Of a DNA stretch of 50,855 nucleotides, positions 21,480 to 30,759 are shown one piece after another (within the stretch, counting starts at the first letter, position 1; each line of letters opens with the position of its first letter). Origin of the DNA: Nocardia vaccinii NBRC 15922. Its GTDB lineage: Bacteria; Actinomycetota; Actinomycetes; Mycobacteriales; Mycobacteriaceae. The notes below the pieces were generated by a model. That model saw only the letters and a list, made by a program, of their open reading frames with translations. It was not told where the DNA came from and did not search any database. Location: positions 1-50,855 of the forward strand of contig NZ_BDCC01000080.1 of the NCBI RefSeq assembly GCF_001613305.1. Direction: 5' to 3'. The translations under genes and the position numbers were made by a program.

Positions 21480-22297
21480 CCGCACTCATCGCCGATCACG
21501 CGCCGCGGCCGGTGGCCGGGCCGGAGGGCTCGGTATCCGCGCTGGCGTTGCACACCGTGATCCAGACGCAGCGGCTGTTGCTGCGCTGGGCGCGTAATCC
21601 GGTCGCATTGCTGGAGACGCTGATCATCCCGTGTCTGCTGCTGATCATGCTGGACACCGTGATCGGCGATCAGATCCGCCGTTTCACCGGCACCGACGCC
21701 CTGAACAGCTCGGTGCCGCTCGCCGCCGTCGTCGGCGCGCTGTCCGGGGCGGTGGCGAGCGGAATTCTGCTCGGGCGCGAACGGGACGCGGGACTGCTGG
21801 CCAGATTCTGGGTGCTGCCGGTCCATCGTGCCTCGGGCCTGGCCTCGCGCATCCTGGCCGAAGGCTGCCGCATCTTCGCCGGGACACTGGCGATCGTCCT
21901 GGTCGGCTACGCGCTCGGCTTCCGATTCCGCGAAGGTGTCTGGGCCGCAATCGGATTCGTGTGCATCCCGGTGCTGTTCGGCGTGGCCTTCGCCGCGATC
22001 GTGACCGCCGTGGCGGTATTCACCGCGAAATCGACACTGGTGGAGGGCATTACGATCCTCACCTCGCTGATGATGTTCTTCAGCACCGGATTCGTCCCGC
22101 TGCTCGCGTATCCGCAGTGGATCCGGCCCGTGGTGCACAATCAGCCGATGTCGACGGCGGTCGACACCATGCACGCGCTGGCCGCGGGTGGACCGTTGGC
22201 CCGGCCGCTGACCTCGACGTTGCTCTGGTCGATCGGTGCGATCGTGGTCTTCGCGGTGCCCGCCGCCCTCGGCTATCGTCGCGCGAGCCGCCGATGA
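21476..22297 (+). CDS. ABC-2 type permease, DrrC-like (second permease)
   Basis: A 273-residue membrane protein; the start at 21476 is fixed by the ATGA overlap with the previous permease. It has about six hydrophobic helices and the Drr-type features LLGRERDAGLLARFWVLPV in the first cytoplasmic loop and FFSTGFVPLLAYPQWIRPVV, then HNQPMSTAVDTMHAL, near the C-terminus. It resembles the first permease in layout, so the transporter is probably a heterodimer of two permeases with two copies of the ATPase, as in mycobacterial DrrABC. It is the last gene of the NRPS operon and converges on the kinase gene 10 bp away. Confidence 0.9.
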   Translation: MTALIADHAPRPVAGPEGSVSALALHTVIQTQRLLLRWARNPVALLETLIIPCLLLIMLDTVIGDQIRRFTGTDALNSSVPLAAVVGALSGAVASGILLGRERDAGLLARFWVLPVHRASGLASRILAEGCRIFAGTLAIVLVGYALGFRFREGVWAAIGFVCIPVLFGVAFAAIVTAVAVFTAKSTLVEGITILTSLMMFFSTGFVPLLAYPQWIRPVVHNQPMSTAVDTMHALAAGGPLARPLTSTLLWSIGAIVVFAVPAALGYRRASRR

Positions 22298-22307
22298 CGC
22301 GCACGAG

Positions 22308-23927
22308 TCAGTTGCCGCGGTGCAGGATTCCGGTCAGATCCGCGGCCATGCCGTTCGTGTAGGTGAGGGTGCCGTCCGGATCGTGTTCCAGCGTGGTGAC
22401 CACACCCAGGCGAGCACACGCCTTGGCCGGACTGTTCTCGACATGTCTGGCACGCAACATGATTCGCGTGGGACCGACGAGGGTCAACATCTCCTTGCGG
22501 GTGCAGGTGCCCTGTTTTGCGCGACCGGCCGTGACGACGGTGCCGATCTCCTGACCGGTCTTTCCCGGTTGCAGGGTCACCGCGACGTCGAAGGTGCCGG
22601 TGCCGTCGGTAGCACTGCCTTTCCAGGAGCCGACGTAGCCGGCCGGAAGCTGTTCGCCCCCGTGCGTCGCGGGCGACTCGGTGGGCGTGACGCCCGGATG
22701 TCCGGCCCAGGAAGTCCCGGCACCCGGATTCGCGGTGGTGACAGCGGCCCGCTGGGGGGCTCCCCCGGACCCGTTGCCGGTCACGGCGACACCGATCGCC
22801 ACGGCTGCGAGCAACGCCGCGGCGGCCACACCCCCGATGACCAGCGGACGCCGCCCGCGCCGCATCCCCGGCGTCCGCTCGGTGCGCGGGCCGACGTCCG
22901 GAACCGAAGCGGTCGCGGTGCGCGGCTCACCCCATCCGGGCCTGGTACTCACCGCCGTGTCGCCGATATCGCCGCGGCGCGGCGGGATCGCCTCGAGCTC
23001 GGCCAATTCGGCCGCGCGCCGGTGGATTTCAGCCAGAATCGGTGCGGGCAACCAGTGATCCGGCCCGGGCGGACGCAGCGCGGCGAGCTGCCGGGCGATC
23101 CGCGCCGGAGTGGGCCGATCCTCCGGATTCTTGGCCAGACAGGCCGCCGCCAGCCCGCGCACCCGCTCCGGAACACCGTCCAACCGCGGCTCCTCCTGGA
23201 TCACCCGCCACAGCATGGCGATCGTGTCGCCCGTGCCGAACGGTGCGGAACCGGTGGCCGCGTAGACCAGCAGGCCGCCGAGAGCGAAGACGTCACCCGG
23301 CGGCCCCGCGACGCCGCCGGTGATCTGCTCCGGCGACATATAACCGGGCGAGCCGATGATCTTGCCCGTCGTGGTGAGCGCGGTCTCGTCGTCGGTCGTG
23401 CGAGCGATTCCGAAATCGATCACTCGCGGACCGTCCTGCGCCATCAGCACATTCGACGGTTTCAGGTCACGATGCACCATTCCGGTGGCGTGCACATCGA
23501 TCAGCGCACGGGCCAGTCCCGCGGCGAGCGCGATCAGCGAGGATTCGGGCAGCGGGCCGAAGCCCTCCACCGCGTCGGTGAGCGAGGGGCCCGAAACATA
23601 TCCGGTGGCCAGCCAAGGGCGCGGACCGTCGACGTCGGCGTCGTAGACCGGTACCGTGTGCGGTCCCGCCACCCGCCGCGCCGCGGCGACCTCACGCCGG
23701 AATCGGCTGCGAAATGTGTTGTCACCAGCCAGATCCTGACGCACCACCTTGACCGCGACCGTACGTCCGGCACTGTCGCGCCCGAGGTAGACGCAGCCCA
23801 TCCCGCCTACCCCGAGAATGCCCAGCAGGCGGTAGGGCCCGAGGGTCTCCGGATCGCCGACACCCAGGGGCCGAGTCCGGATGGGTGACCGCGCCGCGAC
23901 CGTCTCACTCATCGGAGGCTGATTCAT
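22308..23927 (-). CDS. Receptor-type Ser/Thr protein kinase (PknB-like)
   Basis: A 539-residue Hanks-type kinase. The start at 23927 (MNQPPM) follows GGAAAG; an ATG at 23912 is the alternative. Kinase domain at about 32-285: glycine loop GVGGMGCVYLG, Lys60 in AVKVV, catalytic loop HRDLKPSNV (Asp154), DFG (171-173), activation segment with TTTGKIIGSPGYMSPEQ. A juxtamembrane region leads to one transmembrane helix (362-382) and an extracellular domain of about 155 residues (GSWKGSATDGTGTFDV ... TNGMAADLTGIL) with two cysteines (475 and 504) that may form a disulfide. This sensor type recurs in actinomycete kinases. It diverges from the chaperone-like operon, a plausible but unproven substrate source. 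Confidence 0.93.
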   Translation of the reverse strand: MNQPPMSETVAARSPIRTRPLGVGDPETLGPYRLLGILGVGGMGCVYLGRDSAGRTVAVKVVRQDLAGDNTFRSRFRREVAAARRVAGPHTVPVYDADVDGPRPWLATGYVSGPSLTDAVEGFGPLPESSLIALAAGLARALIDVHATGMVHRDLKPSNVLMAQDGPRVIDFGIARTTDDETALTTTGKIIGSPGYMSPEQITGGVAGPPGDVFALGGLLVYAATGSAPFGTGDTIAMLWRVIQEEPRLDGVPERVRGLAAACLAKNPEDRPTPARIARQLAALRPPGPDHWLPAPILAEIHRRAAELAELEAIPPRRGDIGDTAVSTRPGWGEPRTATASVPDVGPRTERTPGMRRGRRPLVIGGVAAAALLAAVAIGVAVTGNGSGGAPQRAAVTTANPGAGTSWAGHPGVTPTESPATHGGEQLPAGYVGSWKGSATDGTGTFDVAVTLQPGKTGQEIGTVVTAGRAKQGTCTRKEMLTLVGPTRIMLRARHVENSPAKACARLGVVTTLEHDPDGTLTYTNGMAADLTGILHRGN

Positions 23928-24258
23928 CAAGACACACTTTCCGTTCGGCCGCGGACATCGACCGGGTCGAGATCGCCCGGACGCCGACCGGCGGCGAACG
24001 TCGATCACACGCCATGACGACGAGGATAGTGGGAGGCCGAGCGCGGCCGTGCCGCTGCTCCACCGACCGCCCTGCGGCATCGTGCCGAAAATGCCTCGCG
24101 ACCTGGGATTTCGTGTCGCGACAGCCCTGCTCGCCGGGTCGGGAAAAGCTGTGGCATCCGTGCGGGAGTGCGGCTACCATGACCAGCACGGGAGGGGCGG
24201 GTGCTGGTATCCGCTTGGGCTGTGCGGCCGTTCGATCCCACGGGTGAGCGGGGGTGCG
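23928..24258. promoter_or_regulatory. Divergent intergenic region, kinase / chaperone-like operon
   Basis: 331 bp between two divergent start codons; it must hold both promoters. I see no HAIR or CIRCE heat-shock operator (no ACTCAAG-type or GAGTGC-type inverted repeats), so classical HspR or HrcA control of the downstream Hsp70 operon is not supported. No convincing small gene is present. Confidence 0.45.
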
Positions 24259-27018
24259 ATGACAACACGCGAGGAGCACGAACGCGCTGCCGCGGCAGGC
24301 AACATCGATGCGATGCACGATTTCGGCCAGTATCTCGAACGTTCGACGCCACCCGATATTCCCGCCGCGCTGGACTGGTACGGACGGGCCGCCGCCGGCG
24401 GACATCGTTGCGCGATGAACGATCTCGGTCGGCTCGCCGAAGGCGCCGACCCACCCGATCTGCGGTCCGCGCGCGAATGGTACGAGCGCGGGGCGATCGC
24501 GGGCGACGCCACGGCCATGTACAACATGGCCGGATTGCTGGCCGACCGCACGACTCCGGCGGATCCGGCGGGCGCGCGGCCGTGGTACGAGCGCGCCGCG
24601 GCAGCCCAGTACAAGGACGCCTACTTCAAACTCGCCTATCTACTCGCCGAACGTCTCGATCCCCCGGACCCGGCCGCCGCCCGCAAGTGGTACGAGAAGG
24701 CCGCCGAGCACGGCGATTCCGTGGCCATGTACAACATCGGCCAGCTGTATCGATACACCCTCGAACCCAAGGATCCGGTCGCCGCGCGCCACTGGTACGA
24801 GCGCGCCGCCGGCGGCGGATACACCAACGCGGCATTCACCCTCGGCCTGATGTCCGAGGCCGACAACGACATTCCCGACGCGATCCTCTGGTACGAGAAG
24901 GCCGCCGCGGACGGCCACGCGGGCGCCATGAACAACCTCGGCACAGTGCTCGAGGCCAAGGTGCACACACCGAATCTGCCCGCCGCCACCGAGTGGTACG
25001 AGCGAGCCGCCGTAGCCGGCAATACGAACGCGAAGACCAATCTCACCCGGCTGCGCGGCGCCGCCGACGCCGCGCCCGAACGGCCGAGCGTCGAAAGGAC
25101 GGTCCTGCCGGACCGCGCGGTTCGCGCCACGGGCGCCGCACGCCCGAAATCCACGACGGACTCCTCCGGCGTCGCGGCGGCCCTCGATGCGCTGATCGAG
25201 GATACCCCATACCGGCACAACCCTTTTCGGATCGCCGGGCTGCACACCGACGCCGATTCCCGTCAGGTGCGCAAGCGCATCACCGAACTGGAGGCGGCCG
25301 AGAAGCTCGGCGCCCCCCTGGCCCGTACCACCGCGCTCCCCGTCTCCCCACCGCCCGACGCCGCCGATGTGAAGGCCGCGCTCAACCGTCTGCGCGAGCC
25401 GGTGAATCGCCTTGTGCAGGAATTGTTCTGGCTGTGGCCGTGCACCGATGACGATACCGCGCTCGCAGCGCTGTCCCGCGACGACACCGCCACCGCGGAA
25501 GGCGTCTGGCTGGACCGAATGGACCAGGACGCCATCGCCGCGCACAATATCGCGGTGCTCCGGCACATCCAGGGACTCGAGACTCCGCGCGGACAGGCCC
25601 CGGAAACCTGGCTCGACGCCCTGACCGCATGGGGTTCGGCCATGGGCGCCGAAACCATGTGGAATCGCCTGCGGGAGCGCGCATCCCGGATCGACGACCG
25701 CCGCCTGGATTCCGCCGCCGTCGCGGAGTTGCGCGGTGCGCTCCCGGCGATGCTGCTGCGCATCCAGGCCGCACTCATCGTGAATGCCACGGCGAACGAC
25801 GATTTCGCGGCCGCCGACCTCCACATCGCGGTACTCGACCGGTTCGCCGAGCAGGTGACGAGCCATCCGGGCGCATTCGACACCGGCGCGATCGACGACG
25901 CCCGCGGCTGGGCGATCCGCAAGCTGGCCGCGCGCCTGAAAACGATTGCGGACGAGGCACATCGGGCCGGATCGCAGCGCCCGGCCGAGGCAGCCCAGGC
26001 CGTGCAGCGGATGCTCGATCGCGCCCGGGTGCCGCTGCTGGTCATCGACCGACTGCGCCCGCCGTCCGATCCGCTCGGCGCCGGTGCGCACGACGATATC
26101 GTCGGCACGGCGATCTTCTGCGATATCCAGCACTACAACGAGGTCAGAGATATCGCGTCGAGTGTCGCGATGCTCGAGCGGCTCGGCCCGATCGCCACGA
26201 CCACGGCCATCCGCGACCGCCTGCGGAAGGAGTGGTCCGCCACGGCGACGCTCCAGGTGGACAAGCTCTGCGCCGAGGCCCGCGCCGGCACCGAGGCGAA
26301 CAAGAAGCAGGGCCTGCAAGCCGCACGCGATCTGCTGGACCGGACCCGGTTGCCACTTGCGAGAATTCGCGCGAGTGACGATCCGGGCGGCGAACGGATC
26401 GCCCGCGCCCAGGACCACATCGCCACGACGGCGACCTCGTGCGCGGTGTCCTACTGCAATGAGACCGGTGATATGGAGTCCACCGAACAGGTGCTGCGCC
26501 GGATCCAGCCGCTGCCCGTCGGCGCCGAGACGCGCGCCTTCGTGCAGGAGCAGATCGCGGTCCTCGCGGGCATGCTGCGCGAGCGTGACGAGGCCGCCAG
26601 GCTACGGAACACCTGCTGGTTCTGCGAGGACCGGCCCGCGGCCCACGGCCGGCACTACCCGTTCGGCCTGCACCGCGACGTGACGTATTCCGGGAACACC
26701 AAACGCTGGCGCACGCTGACCGTCGAGGTGCCGCGCTGTGACCGATGCCGTCAGCTGCACCTGCCCGAGGAGAGCAAGCGCAACAAGCTCGGCGGCGCCG
26801 TCGCACTCGGCGTTCTGGGGGCCATCTTCAGCTTCTTCATCGGTTTGGCCGCGCATCCGGTGTTCATCGTCACGGGTATCTGCGTGTTCGTCGCGCTCGT
26901 CGCCGGTGTCGGGGTGCTGTCGATGGGCAGCGACGAAATCAAGAACCGGGCGTTGACATATCCACCCGTGACCGAATTACTGGGGCAGGGATGGCGGAGA
27001 GGCGAGCGGCCCGCGTAG
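24259..27018 (+). CDS. Sel1-repeat / J-like / zinc-ribbon membrane protein of an Hsp70 operon
   Basis: A 919-residue multidomain protein; the ATG at 24259 after GCGGGGGTG is preferred because it opens the first repeat. Residues 1-262 hold about seven Sel1-type repeats with the recurring core AR-WYE+AA-G-(T/N)-AMYN. Residues 318-395 (YRHNPFRIAGLHTDADSRQV ... ELFWLWP) match, as I recognise it, the J-domain-like segment found beside non-canonical bacterial Hsp70s, but I see no HPD tripeptide. Residues 400-780 are helical and TPR-like. A four-cysteine ribbon follows (CWFC 786-789, CDRC 827-830), then two hydrophobic helices (about 845-886) and a short tail. It should be an inner-membrane protein with a large cytoplasmic part that recruits the Hsp70 encoded two genes downstream. 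Function is inferred. Confidence 0.75.
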   Translation: MTTREEHERAAAAGNIDAMHDFGQYLERSTPPDIPAALDWYGRAAAGGHRCAMNDLGRLAEGADPPDLRSAREWYERGAIAGDATAMYNMAGLLADRTTPADPAGARPWYERAAAAQYKDAYFKLAYLLAERLDPPDPAAARKWYEKAAEHGDSVAMYNIGQLYRYTLEPKDPVAARHWYERAAGGGYTNAAFTLGLMSEADNDIPDAILWYEKAAADGHAGAMNNLGTVLEAKVHTPNLPAATEWYERAAVAGNTNAKTNLTRLRGAADAAPERPSVERTVLPDRAVRATGAARPKSTTDSSGVAAALDALIEDTPYRHNPFRIAGLHTDADSRQVRKRITELEAAEKLGAPLARTTALPVSPPPDAADVKAALNRLREPVNRLVQELFWLWPCTDDDTALAALSRDDTATAEGVWLDRMDQDAIAAHNIAVLRHIQGLETPRGQAPETWLDALTAWGSAMGAETMWNRLRERASRIDDRRLDSAAVAELRGALPAMLLRIQAALIVNATANDDFAAADLHIAVLDRFAEQVTSHPGAFDTGAIDDARGWAIRKLAARLKTIADEAHRAGSQRPAEAAQAVQRMLDRARVPLLVIDRLRPPSDPLGAGAHDDIVGTAIFCDIQHYNEVRDIASSVAMLERLGPIATTTAIRDRLRKEWSATATLQVDKLCAEARAGTEANKKQGLQAARDLLDRTRLPLARIRASDDPGGERIARAQDHIATTATSCAVSYCNETGDMESTEQVLRRIQPLPVGAETRAFVQEQIAVLAGMLRERDEAARLRNTCWFCEDRPAAHGRHYPFGLHRDVTYSGNTKRWRTLTVEVPRCDRCRQLHLPEESKRNKLGGAVALGVLGAIFSFFIGLAAHPVFIVTGICVFVALVAGVGVLSMGSDEIKNRALTYPPVTELLGQGWRRGERPA

Positions 27019-27042
27019 CCGCCGACGAAGGGGTGAATCTGT

Positions 27043-27405
27043 ATGGCGGACAAGGATTTCCGGCCACTGCTGGCCGATCTGGCAACGGGCGTCTGGCGGT
27101 TGAGCAACAAGCTCGCCGACGACGACGCCGGCGCGGATCCGGCGAAACTGCTGCGCGCGGTGACCCGCCAGGTCACCTCGATGGCGGATGCCCTGGCCGA
27201 GGCCGGTATCCGAGTGCAATCGCACACCGGCGAACCGTTCGACGGCGGTCAGTCGGTGCAGGTGATCGCGTACGCGCCCTCGGCCGCCGTGGACCGGGAG
27301 CAGGTCGCCGAGACGATCATGCCCACGGTGTACGCCGACGGACTCCTCGTGCAGATGGGCCAGATCATCGTGGCCACACCGGAATCGGCGGAACCGAACT
27401 CCTGA
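27043..27405 (+). CDS. Small GrpE-like protein
   Basis: A 120-residue cytoplasmic protein between the Sel1/J-like gene and the hsp70 gene. The N-terminal half is helical (LADLATGVWRLSNKLADD, then LLRAVTRQVTSMADALAEAG). The C-terminal half reads like the beta head of GrpE: FDGGQSVQVIAYAPS, then VYADGLLVQMGQIIVA, comparable with the GrpE pattern V-x-E-V-x-x-x-G-Y-x-x-x-G-x-x-L-R-P-A-x-V-x-V-A. It lacks the long dimerising coiled coil of true GrpE, which is usually over 170 residues. A nucleotide-exchange role for the neighbouring Hsp70 is inference from position and weak similarity; it could also be an unrelated adaptor. Confidence 0.6.
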   Translation: MADKDFRPLLADLATGVWRLSNKLADDDAGADPAKLLRAVTRQVTSMADALAEAGIRVQSHTGEPFDGGQSVQVIAYAPSAAVDREQVAETIMPTVYADGLLVQMGQIIVATPESAEPNS

Positions 27406-27466
27406 GCTCGCCGCAGCGAATCGGCACCTGTAACTACTTTGTGGCACAACCATTTTCGGAGGAGAT

Positions 27467-29959
27467 ATGGCACGGTCGACGGTTGATTTCGGAATCGATC
27501 TCGGCACCACCAACAGCGCCATCGCCGTCCTGCACGGCGTCGACGCCGAGGTGATCAAGAACAACGAGGATTCCGACACCACGCCGTCGGCGGTGTGGAT
27601 CGACAAGCGCGACCGGCTACGGGTCGGACGGGCCGCGAAAGAGCGGAGCGAGTCCGATCCGGACAACACCACCTCGGAGTTCAAACTGCGCATGGGCACC
27701 GCCGGGGAATCGGTGCGTTTCGCCGCCAGCGCACGCGAACTCACTCCGCCGCAACTGTCCGCCGAGGTGCTCAAGACGTTGTGCGCGGATGTCGAGCAGC
27801 GGCTCGGCGAGAACATCGAGGCCGCGGTGATCACCGTCCCGGCCGCATTCGACATGAGTGCCTGCGATGCCACGCGCACCGCGGCCGAGGCCGCCGGACT
27901 GCGTTTCTCGCCACTGTTGCAGGAACCGACCGCGGCCGCGCTCGCCTACGGCTTCCAGGCCACCGACGACAACGCCCGCTGGCTGGTATACGACCTGGGC
28001 GGCGGCACATTCGACGCCGCGGTCATCCAGTTGCGCGACGGCGAGTTCACGGTGCTCAACCACCGCGGCGACAACTATCTGGGCGGGAAGCTGATCGACT
28101 GGCGGATCGTCGAGGAGCTGCTGATCCCCGCGGTCCGCGACGAATTCGGACTGTCCGATCTCGCCCGCGGGACCGCGCGGTGGCGGCCGGTGGTGAACAA
28201 GCTCAAACTCGCCGCGGAAAAGGCGAAGATCCAACTGTCGCGTGCGCCGATGGAACCGATCGAGATCGAACTGGACGACGGCGCGGGCGGACGCTTCGAG
28301 TTCTACTACGAGTTGCAGCGCACCGATGTGGAGCGGCTGGCCGAACCCCTGCTGACCCGCTCGGTCAACCTGTGCCGCAAGGCGCTCGAGGAAGCGCATC
28401 TGTCGCCCGGGGATATCGATAAGCTGATCCTGGTCGGCGGCCCGACCTTGTCGCCGTACCTGCGCGAACATCTCACCGATGCGACGCGCGGCCTGGGCAT
28501 CGCGCTGGACACCAGCCAGGACCCGCTCACCGTCGTCGCCCGCGGTGCGGCGATCTTCGCAGGGACGCAACGGATTCCGCAGCTGTCCGCACCGGCGGCC
28601 GCACCGGGCGGATTCACCGTTCAGCTGGAGTATCAACCGGTCGGGCCCGACCGCGAACCGCTGGTCGTGGGTCGTATCTCGGGTAGCGAGGGGGCCTCGC
28701 TGGACGGTGTGGCCGTGGAGCTGATCAATGCGGGGGCGCAGCCGCCGTGGCGCAGCGGCAAGATTCCCGTCTCCGACACCGGCGTGTTCACCACGACGCT
28801 GTGGGCGGAAACCGGTCGCACCAACACCTTCGAGCTGGAACTCACCGATGCGGCCGGGCGCCGCCGGGAGATCACCCCCGGCACGCTGACCTACACCGTC
28901 GGCGCGGTGGAGACGCAGCCACCGCTGATCCATACGATCAGCGTCGGCCTGTCGGACAATACGACGATCCAGCTGATCGAGCGCAACACCCCGCTCCCGG
29001 CTCGCGCCCGCAAGCGTCTGCGCACCTCGGTCGCGGTTCACCACGGGGCCACGCGCACCGGGTTGATCCGAATTCCCGTGCTGGAGGGCGAATATGCCCG
29101 CGGCGACCGCAACCGCACGATCGGCCATCTGGATATCACCGCCGATCAGATCGAGCGCAGCATCCCCGAGGGCAGCGACGTCGAATTGACCCTGGAGATC
29201 GATGCCTCGCGCATCCTGCTCGCGCGCGCCTATCTGCCGTACCTGGACGCCGAGTTCGAGAACGTCATCGATCTGCACACCGAATCGCGGCCGGACGCGG
29301 CGAAGTTGCGTCGCAGCACCGAGGCCGAACTCCAACGGCTCGACCAGGTCCGCCAGCAGCACGGCGAGTTCGGCAACCCGACCTCGGAGCTGTTGCTGAG
29401 CCAGCTGGAGCAGGAGCGGACGGTCACCGACACCCAGCACCTGGTGGCCGCGGCGGAAACCGATCCGGATGCGGCCATCGCCGCCGAACAGCGGTTGCGT
29501 GATCTGCGTGCGGCGATCGACCAGGCCGAGGACGAGCTGCTGTGGCCGAGTCTGGTTGCGCGGGCCAAGGAGACGCTCGAGTACACCCGCGTGCGCGTCA
29601 ACGAACTCGATGACGACATGTTCCGCCGCGAATTCGACCAGCACGAGGTCGCGATCCGCGAGGCGATCGACTCGCACGAGCCGGATCTGTTGCGGCAGCG
29701 CGCTTCCGAGCTGGCCGCGATGGTACGGCGAATTCTCGATCGCACCGGCGAACTGCAAATCCTCATCTTCGAGGAACTGATCAAATACCGCGCCGAGATG
29801 GTCGACATCGTGCTGGCCGATCGGCTGATCGCCGAGGGGCACACGGCGCTGGATTCGCAGGAGATCACTCGGCTGCGCAATATCAACGCCCGCCTGCGCA
29901 CCCTGATGGCCGACCCGCCGCCGGAGCCGGATCCGTTCAGCACGATCCGATCACTGTGA
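27467..29959 (+). CDS. Non-canonical Hsp70 with beta-sandwich insertion
   Basis: An 830-residue Hsp70-family chaperone (DnaK is about 610-640); GGAGGAG precedes the ATG. The ATPase domain (1-375) has DFGIDLGTTNSAIAV, Lys73 in EFKLRMG, the phosphate-2 motif VYDLGGGTFDAAVI (174-187), EPTAAALAYG and the adenosine motif ILVGGPTLSPYLREHL (321-336). Instead of the short D-V-L-L-L-D linker there are about 110 residues (380-488) of beta-rich, Ig/carboxypeptidase-regulatory-like sequence. The substrate-binding beta domain then begins (HTISVGLSDNTTIQLIERNT, 489-508) and runs to about 604, followed by a charged helical lid to 800. There is no EEVD-like tail. It is the third gene of the Sel1/J-like and GrpE-like operon. 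Confidence 0.93.
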   Translation: MARSTVDFGIDLGTTNSAIAVLHGVDAEVIKNNEDSDTTPSAVWIDKRDRLRVGRAAKERSESDPDNTTSEFKLRMGTAGESVRFAASARELTPPQLSAEVLKTLCADVEQRLGENIEAAVITVPAAFDMSACDATRTAAEAAGLRFSPLLQEPTAAALAYGFQATDDNARWLVYDLGGGTFDAAVIQLRDGEFTVLNHRGDNYLGGKLIDWRIVEELLIPAVRDEFGLSDLARGTARWRPVVNKLKLAAEKAKIQLSRAPMEPIEIELDDGAGGRFEFYYELQRTDVERLAEPLLTRSVNLCRKALEEAHLSPGDIDKLILVGGPTLSPYLREHLTDATRGLGIALDTSQDPLTVVARGAAIFAGTQRIPQLSAPAAAPGGFTVQLEYQPVGPDREPLVVGRISGSEGASLDGVAVELINAGAQPPWRSGKIPVSDTGVFTTTLWAETGRTNTFELELTDAAGRRREITPGTLTYTVGAVETQPPLIHTISVGLSDNTTIQLIERNTPLPARARKRLRTSVAVHHGATRTGLIRIPVLEGEYARGDRNRTIGHLDITADQIERSIPEGSDVELTLEIDASRILLARAYLPYLDAEFENVIDLHTESRPDAAKLRRSTEAELQRLDQVRQQHGEFGNPTSELLLSQLEQERTVTDTQHLVAAAETDPDAAIAAEQRLRDLRAAIDQAEDELLWPSLVARAKETLEYTRVRVNELDDDMFRREFDQHEVAIREAIDSHEPDLLRQRASELAAMVRRILDRTGELQILIFEELIKYRAEMVDIVLADRLIAEGHTALDSQEITRLRNINARLRTLMADPPPEPDPFSTIRSL

Positions 29960-30759
29960 TGGGTCGACCGGTCTGCTACCGCGCCGAGCCCAGGCAGAGG
30001 TAGGTGCTGAGAAATTCGCCGGACGACTGGTTGGAGAGCCCCCGTGCTGCATTGAGCCGCTGGCGCTGATCATGCCGACACCTTCGGCACACCAGCGCAA
30101 TCGGAAGAATTCGCGATCCACCTCGCCGCGAGAGATCGATGGAAAGACATTCGGTGGCAACCCCCGCGCTCTGAGCGTCACTCTACGAGTGAGCCAAGTC
30201 ATCCTGATGGCACGAGAGATTACCGACCTATCGGCGAGGGCAGCCACCCAATTCCACCGGGCGGCCACCCCGGCCACTCCCCTGGCAGCCCGGCGAGCGG
30301 CACGACAGCCGTTTCCCGGATCGATGCCCTGGCCCAGCCCGTACTCTCGGACGAGGTGCGGCGGATCGCGAAAGCGCTTCCGTAGCTTCACCACCGGCGA
30401 TGTCGCACGGAATGTGCCCGCCGCACCGGCTGATCGGCGGAGGAGGTACGCAGTATGCCGTCCGGATCGACGGATTCGCTGAATTCCTCCCAGTCCATGT
30501 TCGCGATCGAAAGCTGGATCACGACGTCCAGCAGGGCGTGCGGCGTGGCGCGGAAGGATCGTGGCGCTAACGACCGCGTGCCTGTCCGCAGTCGTGAGCA
30601 ATGCGGCCGGTTCCGCGCCGGTATCTCACCGCCCGGCATCTGCAATACTCGTTCGGCTTCGGTCTCACGCAGATCACCGCCTCTGCAGTCGATCTCATCC
30701 GACCGGGCGCGGGCCCATGCCTGCGACGGCGACGCGGGCGTCGGCGTCGGCGGCGACCA
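29960..30759. other. 800-bp region without a convincing gene; possible decayed fragment
   Basis: No intact gene is supported here. On the minus strand, roughly 30590 to 30440, one frame gives natural-looking protein (ALLDVVIQLSIANMDWEEF, then DPDGILRTSS), which then runs into low-quality arginine-rich sequence; another minus frame looks plausible just after it (about 30430-30330). This suggests a small gene broken by frameshifts. No family is recognised. No strong terminator hairpin was found after the hsp70 stop. Confidence 0.35.

Noticed and set aside
23928..24258. Heat-shock operators (HAIR or CIRCE) upstream of the Hsp70 operon
   Set aside because: No matching inverted repeats were found.
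27430..27445. TACTTTGTGGCA shared with the reverse strand near 40813-40826
   Set aside because: A single 12-bp match between two spacers can arise by chance and no known regulator site fits.
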